Shown in pieces: positions 16,439-23,988 of a DNA stretch of 37,675 bases. The notes under the pieces are model-generated. The model ran no database searches. It worked only from the letters and a program-made list of their open reading frames with translations, and was not told the DNA's origin. The position numbers and the translations under genes were made by a program. Source of the stretch: an uncultured Lysobacteraceae bacterium. Lineage in GTDB: Bacteria; Pseudomonadota; Gammaproteobacteria; Xanthomonadales; Xanthomonadaceae. The DNA is taken from assembly GCA_946480825.1 (NCBI GenBank), contig CAMLLG010000038.1, forward strand, positions 1 through 37,675, given 5' to 3'. The first letter of the stretch is position 1, and every line of letters begins with the position of its first letter.

Positions 16439-17093
16439 CATCGACGTGCGCATCGGCGGGCACGCGATGCGGGCGCTGGCCGACCGCGCCCTGTTCTGGC
16501 CCGCGCGCTCCCGATTGATCCTGTCCGATCTGCATCTGGGCAAGGCCGACGCGTTCCGCCGCTCCGGCATCGCGATGCCGACCGGCGGGACGGCGCTCGA
16601 TCTCGAGCGTCTGTCGACGCTCGCGCGGCGCACCGGCGCCCGCGAGGTCTGGATTCTCGGCGATTTCCTGCACGGCGCGGTCGAAACTGCGCCATGGCGC
16701 GATCGATGGCGGGCCTGGCGCGAAGCCCACGCCGCGCTCGACATCCGCGTGCTGACGGGCAACCACGATGCCGCGCTCGCGACCGCAGCGCTCGGCGTCG
16801 CGCTGCTCGGCCCCGCGGTGGACGAAGACGGCCTCGCCTTCCGGCATGCGCCGGAAACGGTGGCGTCGCATCATGTCGTCTGCGGCCATCTGCATCCCGT
16901 ATCGCGACTGCCGTCGCTGCCGGGACGCTGGCCGATCTTCTGGCTCGGGCCGGAGCGGACCGTGCTTCCGGCCTTCTCGCTGTTCACCGGCGGTCTGGAG
17001 GTCGAGCTCGCGGATGGCGATGCGTTCGTGGCCTGCGTGCATTCCGAAGCGGTCGCATCGTTCGCCCGCGACGCGCCTACAACTGCGATTTGA
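16428..17093 (+). CDS. pdeM: Ligase-associated DNA damage response endonuclease PdeM
   Basis: 221 residues of the calcineurin-like metallophosphoesterase superfamily. All metal-binding motifs are present: SDLHLGK (residues 33-39), GDFLHG (78-83), GNHD (111-114) and GHLHP (153-157). Bacterial members from this gene cluster are manganese-dependent DNA nucleases that work next to the exonuclease, ligase and helicase. The ATG at 16428 is preceded by CTGGAG at a good distance and lies 11 bases inside the helicase gene, so it is the last gene of the operon. Its 3' end overlaps the convergent cardiolipin-synthase-like gene by 17 bases, leaving no room for an intergenic terminator. Confidence 0.94.
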   Translation: MPADIDVRIGGHAMRALADRALFWPARSRLILSDLHLGKADAFRRSGIAMPTGGTALDLERLSTLARRTGAREVWILGDFLHGAVETAPWRDRWRAWREAHAALDIRVLTGNHDAALATAALGVALLGPAVDEDGLAFRHAPETVASHHVVCGHLHPVSRLPSLPGRWPIFWLGPERTVLPAFSLFTGGLEVELADGDAFVACVHSEAVASFARDAPTTAI

Positions 17094-18390
17094 ACGGCAA
17101 CACCAGCGTTTCGAAGACTTTCTCGCGGAACGGACGCGCCTTCCACATCGCGTACGTATAGGGGATCGATTCCGCCAGATCGGCTTCGAACACCGCGGTC
17201 ATCTCGGCCGCGAACGCCGCGTCGTACACGTTCATGCTGGCCTCGTCGTTGAGGCGGAACGAACGCACGTCGAAATTGGTGGACCCCACCGACACCATTT
17301 CTCCGTCCACGATCAGCATCTTGTTGTGCATCATCGTCGGCTGATATTCGTGGATCTCGACACCGCCGAGCAGCAGTTCGCCCCAGTGCGCCTTCGACGC
17401 CAGGCGCACGGTTTCGGAATCGATGTGTTTGCCGGGCAGCACCACCCGGACGCGCACGCCGCGTTCGCGCGCCTGCAGCAGCGCCTCGATGATCAGGCGG
17501 TCCGGAACGAAGTAGGCCGCATGCAGGTCGATGCTCTTCCGCGACGCGGCGATCGTCATCAGATACATCAGATGCATGCTCTCGCTGCCGCCCGAAGGCG
17601 AAGCGATGAACATGTGCGCCGGCATGTCGCCGACCGCGACCAGCGGCGGAAAATGATCCGCGCCGTTCAGTACTTCGCCCGTGGTCTTGATCCAGTTGTC
17701 GTTGAAGGCGGCCTGGAACTGCGACACGACCGGCCCCTCGACCCTGAAATGCAGATCGCGCCAATGGTCCGGATCCTGCGCGTGGCCGGTCCATTGATCC
17801 GCGACGCCGACACCGCCGGTGAAGCCCACCTTGCCGTCGACCACGAGAATCTTGCGGTGGGTCCGATTGTTGAGGCGACCCAGGTTGTACCACTTCAGCG
17901 GCCGATATTTTTCGACGACGACGCCCGCGGCCTTCATCCGATCGATCAACGCATCCTCCATCTTGACGCTGCCCACCCAGTCCAGCAGCACGTTGACCTG
18001 GACGCCGGCGCGGGCGCGTTCCGAAAGCGCGTCGGCGAAGGCCCTGCCGGTCTCGCCGGACCAGTAGATGTAGGTTTCGAAATTGATCGTGCGCTCCGCG
18101 CCGCGGATGGCGTCGAGCATCGCCGGAAAAATCTCGTCGCCGTTGTTCAACTCGGTCACGCGATTGCCGGGCATGATGCCCGGACCCAGCATCACGCCCA
18201 TCTCCCTGCGGAATTGCGGGTCCGCGATCGCATGGAGATGCTGCAGCCGCCGCTCGATCTTCTTCTCGGGCGTGGCGAAATTCATCGCGATGACCACAGC
18301 GACGATGGTGATCGCGATGGTGGTGAGGATGATGGGCATCCGTCGTCTGCTCCAGGCCAAGTCGCCCCCCTTCCGGTCGCGTTCCGACAT
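17077..18390 (-). CDS. Phospholipase D-type cardiolipin synthase
   Basis: 437 residues from the ATG at 18390. One membrane segment (PIILTTIAITIVAVVIAMNF, about 19-38) anchors the protein in the inner membrane. Two HKD catalytic motifs follow: HRKILVVD (His178, Lys180, Asp185) and HNKMLIVD (His355, Lys357, Asp362). The pair, with FETYIYWSGETGRAFADAL between anchor and first motif, is typical of ClsB/ClsC-like cardiolipin synthases that join phospholipids. The frame is open to 18513, but the extra residues are cysteine- and arginine-rich and non-homologous; 18390 has GGAGC upstream. It is divergent from the mgtC-like gene and convergent with pdeM. A different phosphatidyltransferase or phospholipase activity cannot be excluded. 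Confidence 0.88.
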   Translation of the reverse strand: MSERDRKGGDLAWSRRRMPIILTTIAITIVAVVIAMNFATPEKKIERRLQHLHAIADPQFRREMGVMLGPGIMPGNRVTELNNGDEIFPAMLDAIRGAERTINFETYIYWSGETGRAFADALSERARAGVQVNVLLDWVGSVKMEDALIDRMKAAGVVVEKYRPLKWYNLGRLNNRTHRKILVVDGKVGFTGGVGVADQWTGHAQDPDHWRDLHFRVEGPVVSQFQAAFNDNWIKTTGEVLNGADHFPPLVAVGDMPAHMFIASPSGGSESMHLMYLMTIAASRKSIDLHAAYFVPDRLIIEALLQARERGVRVRVVLPGKHIDSETVRLASKAHWGELLLGGVEIHEYQPTMMHNKMLIVDGEMVSVGSTNFDVRSFRLNDEASMNVYDAAFAAEMTAVFEADLAESIPYTYAMWKARPFREKVFETLVLPFKSQL

Positions 18391-18688
18391 CCCGGAACGG
18401 CTCCGGTGCGGGAACAGGCGCATAGCCTCCGCCCGCGACGCTAAACCGATCCGGAACCGCGCGACGTGCGATGGTCGCGCGCATTTTTTGCACGATCCGC
18501 GCGCGAATTGCACGGTCGGCGACGGGTTTCTGAAGAAACGCCCAGCGACGACCAGGACCAGACATCGGCGACGTCGACGCGAGGTCCGACGATGTTAGCC
18601 TCGAACTCCCACGCAAGCGCACCGCCATGTCCGCAATCGCACTCGCTCCCGCATCCCCGGCCGTCTCCGCATCGCATCCGGTGCGCGC

Positions 18689-19180
18689 ATGACGATCGCA
18701 TCGCTCTGGATGCTCGCCGATCTGGCGCTGGCCATGCTGCTCGGCGGCATCATCGGTTTCGAACGCGAACTGAAGGACCGCCCCGCCGGTTTTCGCACGC
18801 ATATGCTGGTCGCGGGCGGTGCGGCGCTTCTGGTCTGCATCGGCCAATCGGTGCTGCTGGATGCGCGTTTCGAGAACATCCCGAATCTCGCGGTGGATCC
18901 GCTGCGTCTGGTCGAGGCGGTGGTCGCAGGCGTCGCTTTCATCGGGGCCGGCACGATATTCGCCAGCCGCGAACGCAACACGGTGATCGGCATCACCACC
19001 GCCGCGTCGCTGCTCATCGTCGCTGTGATCGGCATCGCCATCGCCTTCGGCTATTACGTCCTGGGCGTCGGCGGCGCGACATTGACATTGCTGGTCCTGA
19101 CCGTACTCGATCGCATCGAGCGCAGGATTTCGGCGCAGATGAAAGCCGGTTCCGACGACGACGCTTCCGGCCACGACTGA
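18689..19180 (+). CDS. MgtC/SapB family membrane protein
   Basis: 163 residues with four or five hydrophobic segments. It carries the family hallmark LLGGIIGFERELKDRPAGFRTHMLV (residues about 17-41) and the second conserved block VVAGVAFIGAGTIF. MgtC-like proteins are inner-membrane proteins linked to survival at low magnesium and, in pathogens, to inhibition of the F-type ATP synthase; here only family membership is visible. The protein stops soon after the last membrane helix, so it lacks the cytoplasmic ACT-like domain of full-length MgtC. The ATG at 18689 has a weak ribosome binding site. The 298-base gap to the divergent cardiolipin synthase gene holds no further gene. A 326-base gap with repeats follows. 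Confidence 0.9.
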   Translation: MTIASLWMLADLALAMLLGGIIGFERELKDRPAGFRTHMLVAGGAALLVCIGQSVLLDARFENIPNLAVDPLRLVEAVVAGVAFIGAGTIFASRERNTVIGITTAASLLIVAVIGIAIAFGYYVLGVGGATLTLLVLTVLDRIERRISAQMKAGSDDDASGHD

Positions 19181-19231
19181 ATTGCGCTCGCCATGATGCG
19201 TGGTCGGCGATTCGCGGGCAGATGATTTTTC

Positions 19232-19295
19232 GACCCAGCGACCCAGCGACCCAGCGATCCAGCGATCCAGCGATCCAGCGATCCAGCGATCCAGC
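19232..19295 (+). repeat. Eight 8-bp tandem repeats (GAYCCAGC)
   Basis: Three copies of GACCCAGC followed without a gap by five copies of GATCCAGC. Downstream come two GATCGGC units and further GATC sites, so nine GATC tetranucleotides fall between 19256 and 19334. The array lies in the 326-base space between the mgtC-like and glycine-zipper genes, which otherwise holds one palindrome. Eight is not a multiple of three, so copy change would alter spacing rather than a protein. Confidence 0.9.
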
Positions 19296-19360
19296 TATTT
19301 ACGATCGGCGATCGGCGATCGATGCATCGTGATCCACACTTGCGTCCTGCACGAACGCAC

Positions 19361-19374
19361 GCATCGAACGATGC
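19361..19374. promoter_or_regulatory. Palindrome GCATCG-AA-CGATGC upstream of the glycine-zipper gene
   Basis: Identical 14 bases to the copy upstream of ku, here extended by C and G to 7-bp arms (19360-19375). It lies 132 bases upstream of the start at 19507. The recurrence suggests a common DNA-binding regulator. Confidence 0.4.
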
Positions 19375-19506
19375 GCGATGCGCGTGAAAATTCCGTTGCG
19401 CCCATCGCGAATGCCCACGATTCGGTGCATCCATCGCTGGCATGGAACTTGCACCGACATGATCACCGCGGCAATCCGCCGCGTTTCCCCCGACGCAGGT
19501 AACCTC

Positions 19507-20028
19507 ATGAACGAACACGACAAGAACATCGACAAGGCGCTGGACAAGGATCTCAACCGCGACCCGATCACCGGCACGCCCGGCGCGCATCCGGTCGGTA
19601 CCGGCATCGGTGCCGCCGCGGCCGGCGCCACCGGCGCAGCCATCGGGGCGGCGGCAGGACCGGCGGGCGCGCTCGCAGGCGCGGCCATCGGTGCGGTGGT
19701 CGGCGGCCTGGCGGGCAAGGGCGTCGGCGAAGTCGTCAATCCCACCGCCGAGGACACGTATTGGCGCGAGCAGTATTCGCGCGAACCCTACTACGCGAAG
19801 GAATACAGTTACGACGACTATGCGCCGGCCTATCGCACCGGCTACGAAGCCCGCACGCGCTATGCGGATCGGCGATTCGAGGATGTCGAAACCCAATTGC
19901 AGCACGATTACGAGTCGAATCGCCGTCAATCCACCCTGCCCTGGGACCGTGCGCGCTCGGCGGCACGGGCGGCATGGGATCGCGTCGAACGCGCGATGCC
20001 CGGCGACGCCGATCGCGACGGCAAGTAA
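19507..20028 (+). CDS. Glycine-zipper domain protein
   Basis: 173 residues. The N-terminus is polar with a short charged repeat (NIDKALDKDLNRDP). Residues about 32-80 form a glycine zipper with small residues spaced every fourth position (GTGIGAAAAGATGAAIGAAA and VVGGLAGKGVGE), which can insert in a membrane or self-associate. The second half is rich in tyrosine, arginine and acid residues (YWREQYSREPYYAKEYSYDD) and is reminiscent of small stress-related proteins of Xanthomonadaceae. No signal peptide is visible from the chosen ATG; AGGTAA precedes it. The frame is open back to 19378, but homology-like composition begins at MNEHDKN. A perfect terminator follows 38 bases after the stop. Confidence 0.8.
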   Translation: MNEHDKNIDKALDKDLNRDPITGTPGAHPVGTGIGAAAAGATGAAIGAAAGPAGALAGAAIGAVVGGLAGKGVGEVVNPTAEDTYWREQYSREPYYAKEYSYDDYAPAYRTGYEARTRYADRRFEDVETQLQHDYESNRRQSTLPWDRARSAARAAWDRVERAMPGDADRDGK

Positions 20029-20066
20029 GCATCGACGCGCACAGGTCGCGCGACTGCCGCAAAAGA

Positions 20067-20098
20067 ACGGGGACGGTGGAAGCCGTCCCCGTTTTTTT
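20067..20098 (+). terminator. Rho-independent terminator, probably bidirectional
   Basis: A perfect 10-bp stem, ACGGGGACGG at 20067-20076 with CCGTCCCCGT at 20083-20092, encloses a 6-base loop and is followed by seven T. On the other strand the hairpin is followed by GTTCTTTT, so it can also end transcripts of the convergent flavoprotein gene that stops at 20126. Confidence 0.9.
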
Positions 20099-20125
20099 CG
20101 CCCGCCTCGCGCGCGACGAAAGACC

Positions 20126-21343
20126 CTATGCGACCGATCCGGCGGCGTGGCCCGAAGCCCACGCCCACTGGAAGTTGTAGCCGCCGAGCCAGCCGGTGAC
20201 ATCGACGACTTCGCCGATGAAGTACAGGCCGGGAACGCGTTTCGACTGCATGGTCGACGACGACAGTTCGTCGGTATCGACGCCGCCGAGGGTGACTTCG
20301 GCGGTACGGTAGCCTTCGGTCCCGCTGGCGACCAGCGGAAAGCGCTGGAGTTGCGCGGCGATCGCGCGCAGCTCGGGCTCGTTGAACTGGCGCATCGGAC
20401 GGCTGGGAAACCACAGGTCGCACAAGCGCTCGGCGAAGCGTTTCGGAAACAGTTCGCCCAGCATCGTGCGCAGTTCCGCCGCCGGGCGACGCGCGCGCAA
20501 CGCCTTCAGCTGTTCGAACGCATCGCCCTGCGGCAACAGATCGAGATGCAGTGCGTCGCCGACGTTCCAATAGGACGAGATCTGCAGGATCGCGGGGCCG
20601 CTGACGCCGCGATGGGTGATCAGCATGGAATTGCTGAAGGCGCGGCCGTTGCATTCGGCGGTCACCGGAAGCGCGACGCCGCTGAGATCGGCCAACCGCT
20701 CCTGATGTTTTCCGCTCAGCGTCAGCGGCACGAGGCCGGCGCGGGTCGGCAGGACGGTATGGCCGAACCCGCGCGCGAGTCCGTAGCCGAAGCCGGTGGC
20801 GCCCATGCTCGGAATCGACAGCCCGCCGGTGGCCACCACCAGCGACGTCGCCTGCAGCGTGCCATGCGTGGTGCGCACGCGGAAGCCTTCGTCGATCCTC
20901 TCCACGGCCTCGACGCCGCACCCGGTGTCGATGCGCACGCCGGCATCGGCGCATTCTTCCAGCAGCATCTTCACGATCAGCTTCGACGACTCGTCGCAGA
21001 ACAACTGCCCGAGTTCCTTCTCGTGATACGCGATGCCGTGATGCTCGACCAGCTCGACGAAGTGCTGCGGGGTGAACCGCGCCAGCGCCGATTTGCAGAA
21101 GTGCGGGTTGCGCGAAATGAAATTGGCCGCGGTGGCGCCGGTATTGGTGAAATTGCAGCGGCCGCCGCCGGACATGAGGATCTTCTTGCCGCAGCGGTTG
21201 GCGTGCTCGATCACGCGCACGCGGCGTCCGCGCAGGCCCGCGACCCGCGCGCACATCAGACCCGCGGCGCCACCGCCGACGACGACGACATCCACGGTGG
21301 CGTCGACCTCGGCATCGCGCGATGGGGCGGGCGCAGGGGACAT
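20126..21343 (-). CDS. BaiN/HI0933-family FAD-dependent oxidoreductase
   Basis: 405 residues from MSPAPAPSRD at 21343. The FAD Rossmann motif VVVVGGGAAGLMCA is at residues 19-32, followed by the family-specific CGKKILMSGGGRCNFTN. The C-terminal block ends GLYFIGEVVDVTGWLGGYN with FQWAWASGHAAG, which is the second FAD contact typical of HI0933-like flavoproteins. The physiological substrate of most members is unknown; they are cytoplasmic two-domain flavoproteins. The frame is open to 21565, but homology starts only shortly before the Rossmann motif. It is divergent from the next flavoprotein gene across 103 bases, and TACAAT at 21373-21378 on this strand is a possible -10 box. Confidence 0.9.
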   Translation of the reverse strand: MSPAPAPSRDAEVDATVDVVVVGGGAAGLMCARVAGLRGRRVRVIEHANRCGKKILMSGGGRCNFTNTGATAANFISRNPHFCKSALARFTPQHFVELVEHHGIAYHEKELGQLFCDESSKLIVKMLLEECADAGVRIDTGCGVEAVERIDEGFRVRTTHGTLQATSLVVATGGLSIPSMGATGFGYGLARGFGHTVLPTRAGLVPLTLSGKHQERLADLSGVALPVTAECNGRAFSNSMLITHRGVSGPAILQISSYWNVGDALHLDLLPQGDAFEQLKALRARRPAAELRTMLGELFPKRFAERLCDLWFPSRPMRQFNEPELRAIAAQLQRFPLVASGTEGYRTAEVTLGGVDTDELSSSTMQSKRVPGLYFIGEVVDVTGWLGGYNFQWAWASGHAAGSVA

Positions 21344-21446
21344 GCGGTCGGGATTCCGGCGGAAGGCCGGCCATTGTAGGCGCCGGCGCTTGCGCCCGCC
21401 CGCGACCTCGTCGAGCATGTGCGGTCTTCCCGATCCGAGCCCGCGG

Positions 21447-23051
21447 ATGCTGCGCCTGACCGAACTGAAACTGCCGCTGGACCACCCCGAGGCCGATCTG
21501 CCGAAGGCGATCGCGCAGCGGCTGGGGGTGGACGCGGACGACATCGCCGGGTTCAAGGTGCACAAGCGCAGTTACGACGCGCGCAAACGCGGCGCCATCA
21601 CCCTGATCTACACGGTCGACGTGACGCTGCGCGAGGCGGCCGAACCGGCGGTCATGGCCCGCGCCATCGCCCACGTCGCGCCCAGCCCGGACATGCGCTA
21701 CCGCTTCGTCGCCAGCGCCCCGGAACGGCTGTCGTCGCGGCCGGTGGTGATCGGTTTCGGCCCCTGCGGGCTGTTCGCGGCGCTGATCCTGGCGCAGATG
21801 GGTTTCCGGCCGATTGTGCTGGAGCGCGGCAAGGCGGTGCGCGAGCGCACCCGCGACACCTGGGGCCTGTGGCGCGGCAGCGTGCTGAATCCCGAATCGA
21901 ACGTGCAGTTCGGCGAAGGCGGCGCCGGCACCTTTTCCGACGGCAAGCTGTGGAGCCAGATCAAGGACCCGCACCACTACGGCCGCAAGGTGCTGGAGGA
22001 ATTCGTGCTGGCCGGCGCGCCCGAGGAAATCCTGTACGTCAGCAAGCCGCACATCGGCACGTTCCGCCTGGTGAGCATGATCGAGAAGATGCGCGGCACG
22101 ATCGAAGCGCTGGGCGGCGAGATCCGCTTCGGTGCGCGGGTGGAGGACGTGCGCATCGTCGACGGCCGCCTGCGCGGACTGATGCTCGCCGACGGCGAGG
22201 AACTGCCGTGCGAACACGTCGTGCTCGCCATCGGCCACAGCGCGCGCGACACCTTCGCGATGCTGCACGCGCGCGGCGTGCATATCGAAGCGAAACCTTT
22301 TTCGGTGGGCTTCCGCATCGAGCACCCGCAGTCGCTGATCGATCAGGCGCGTTTCGGCAGCTTCGCGGGCCATCCGCTGCTGGGCGCGGCCGACTATCGC
22401 CTCGTGCATCACGCCCGCAACGGCCGCGGCGTCTACAGTTTCTGCATGTGCCCCGGCGGCACCGTGGTCGCGGCCACGTCGGAGCCCGGCCAGGTCGTCA
22501 CCAACGGCATGAGCCAGTATTCGCGCAACGAACGCAACGCGAATGCGGGCTTGGTGGTCGGCATCAGCCCCGCCGATTATCCCGGCGGCCCGCTGGCCGG
22601 CCTCGATTTCCAGCGCGCGCTCGAGCGTCGGGCGTTCGAACTCGGCGGCGGCGATTACTGGGCGCCGGGACAACTGGTCGGCGATTTCGTGCGCGGGCGA
22701 CCGTCGAAGGCGTTCGGCGAAGTGCTGCCGTCGTACAAGCCGGGCGTGCGCCTCGGCGACCTGTCCACCGCCCTGCCCGACTACGCCATCGCCGCGATCC
22801 GCGAAGCGATTCCGGCACTCGACCGCCAGCTCAAGGGCTTCGCGATGCACGACGCGGTGCTGACCGGCGTCGAGACCCGCACATCCTCGCCGATCCGCAT
22901 CACCCGCGGCGCCGATTACCAGAGCCTCAACACCCGCGGCCTGTATCCGGCCGGCGAAGGCGCCAGCTACGCCGGCGGCATCTATTCCGCCGCGATCGAC
23001 GGCATCGAAGTGGCGCAGGCGGTGGCGCTGGCGATGACCGGCCAGGCGTGA
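21447..23051 (+). CDS. NAD(P)/FAD-dependent oxidoreductase, uncharacterised family
   Basis: 534 residues. A small N-terminal domain (MLRLTELKLPLDH to about residue 90) precedes a FAD-binding Rossmann motif VVIGFGPCGLFAAL (100-113). Family-typical stretches include NPESNVQFGEGGAGTFSDGK, MCPGGTVVAATSEPGQ and the end motif GLYPAGEGASYAGGIYSAA. The family is widespread, often annotated as FAD-dependent dehydrogenase, and has no settled substrate. The ATG at 21447 was chosen since related proteins begin with the same MLRL..LKLPLDH sequence; an in-frame ATG 30 bases upstream is possible. Neither has a clear ribosome binding site. The transcript probably ends at the double hairpin 14 bases after the stop. 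Confidence 0.88.
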   Translation: MLRLTELKLPLDHPEADLPKAIAQRLGVDADDIAGFKVHKRSYDARKRGAITLIYTVDVTLREAAEPAVMARAIAHVAPSPDMRYRFVASAPERLSSRPVVIGFGPCGLFAALILAQMGFRPIVLERGKAVRERTRDTWGLWRGSVLNPESNVQFGEGGAGTFSDGKLWSQIKDPHHYGRKVLEEFVLAGAPEEILYVSKPHIGTFRLVSMIEKMRGTIEALGGEIRFGARVEDVRIVDGRLRGLMLADGEELPCEHVVLAIGHSARDTFAMLHARGVHIEAKPFSVGFRIEHPQSLIDQARFGSFAGHPLLGAADYRLVHHARNGRGVYSFCMCPGGTVVAATSEPGQVVTNGMSQYSRNERNANAGLVVGISPADYPGGPLAGLDFQRALERRAFELGGGDYWAPGQLVGDFVRGRPSKAFGEVLPSYKPGVRLGDLSTALPDYAIAAIREAIPALDRQLKGFAMHDAVLTGVETRTSSPIRITRGADYQSLNTRGLYPAGEGASYAGGIYSAAIDGIEVAQAVALAMTGQA

Positions 23052-23064
23052 CGCATCACGACCC

Positions 23065-23129
23065 GGTAGAGCGGCCTTCAGGCCGCTGCCTTCTCCAAAA
23101 AAAAGCAGCGGCCTGAAGGCCGCTCTACC
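23065..23129. repeat. REP-like double hairpin between convergent genes
   Basis: Two perfect 25-bp inverted arms, 23065-23089 and 23105-23129, are separated by a 15-base A-rich loop. Each arm itself contains the palindrome GCGGCCTTCAGGCCGC. The structure fits a pair of REP elements and probably ends transcription from both sides. The right arm contains the TAG stop codon of the mrfB-like gene, so the last codon and stop are part of the repeat. Confidence 0.85.
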
Positions 23130-23988
23130 GATCGATTCCGGGAATGCCCTCGCCCGCCAGCGTCGCGAGCAACACCGACAGCGACACCAGATCCTGACGG
23201 TTGTGATCCGCCACGCGCCGCAGCTTGGACGCGGAACCGCCGCGCAGATAACCGAGCCACGCCGCGGGCGCCTCACTGCCGGGCAGATCGTCTTCGCGGA
23301 CGATGCCGAGCGCACGGCGTTCGATGGTGGCGAGACGGCAGTTCTCCCAGCGTCCGCGGTAACGGCGACGGGTCGGATACAACAGATCGACATGGTCGCG
23401 GCCGGCCAGCGGATTCGTCATCCGCGCGAGGCGATAACGCGCGGCCAGCAAGGGCGCGTCGTAACTTTTGCCGTTGTAGCTGACGAGCACCGCGTCCGAC
23501 GACACGCTGTCGGCGAACGCCGCGAGCAGATCGCGTTCGGCCGAGAGCGTGGTGATCAGCCATTGCCGCAGCTGCAGGCCGGCATCGCACCACCGCGCGG
23601 CGCCGATCATGAAGGCGCGGGTGCCGGTGCCGCCGGCGAGGCCGGTGGTTTCGGTATCGAAGAACAGCAGATCGCCGGTCGCGATCGGCGCATCGCGGCG
23701 ATCGAACGCGCCGCACAACGTCTCCGGCACCGGATCGCGCGGCAGCCACGTTTCGATCAGGCGCAGGCCCGGCGAGATTTCGTCGCCAGGCAACACGCGA
23801 TCGACTGCGACACGCGTCTGCGTCCCGCGTTCGGGCGCGCGCACGCGCAGCAGCCGACGCAGATCGTCGACGGTCTGCGCCGCGGGCCGCACCGGCATCG
23901 CACTCGCCGTCGGCGAAGCGACCGTCGGTGCGGTGACCCGCCCCGCCTGTCGGCGCAGCGTGCGCAGGCGTTCGATGGCGAGCGTCAC
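23125..23988 (-). CDS. mrfB: MrfB/YprB-like DEDD exonuclease
   Basis: 287 residues from a GTG at 23988 that overlaps the helicase stop as GTGA. The RNase H-like, DnaQ-type exonuclease domain begins near residue 105 with DTETTG (111-116, Exo I), continues with SYNGKSYDAPLL (Exo II region) and ends with HNRQDLVSLS (Exo III, HxxxD). In Bacillus subtilis, MrfB works with the helicase MrfA in excision repair of mitomycin C adducts. The N-terminal 100 residues are alanine/proline- and arginine-rich. The Bacillus protein has C-terminal tetratricopeptide repeats; they are absent here, where the protein stops 16 residues after Exo III. The stop lies in a REP-like hairpin. Confidence 0.85.
   Translation of the reverse strand: MTLAIERLRTLRRQAGRVTAPTVASPTASAMPVRPAAQTVDDLRRLLRVRAPERGTQTRVAVDRVLPGDEISPGLRLIETWLPRDPVPETLCGAFDRRDAPIATGDLLFFDTETTGLAGGTGTRAFMIGAARWCDAGLQLRQWLITTLSAERDLLAAFADSVSSDAVLVSYNGKSYDAPLLAARYRLARMTNPLAGRDHVDLLYPTRRRYRGRWENCRLATIERRALGIVREDDLPGSEAPAAWLGYLRGGSASKLRRVADHNRQDLVSLSVLLATLAGEGIPGIDR

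Noticed and set aside
19232..19295. CRISPR array
   Set aside because: Units are 8 bp and directly adjacent with no spacers.
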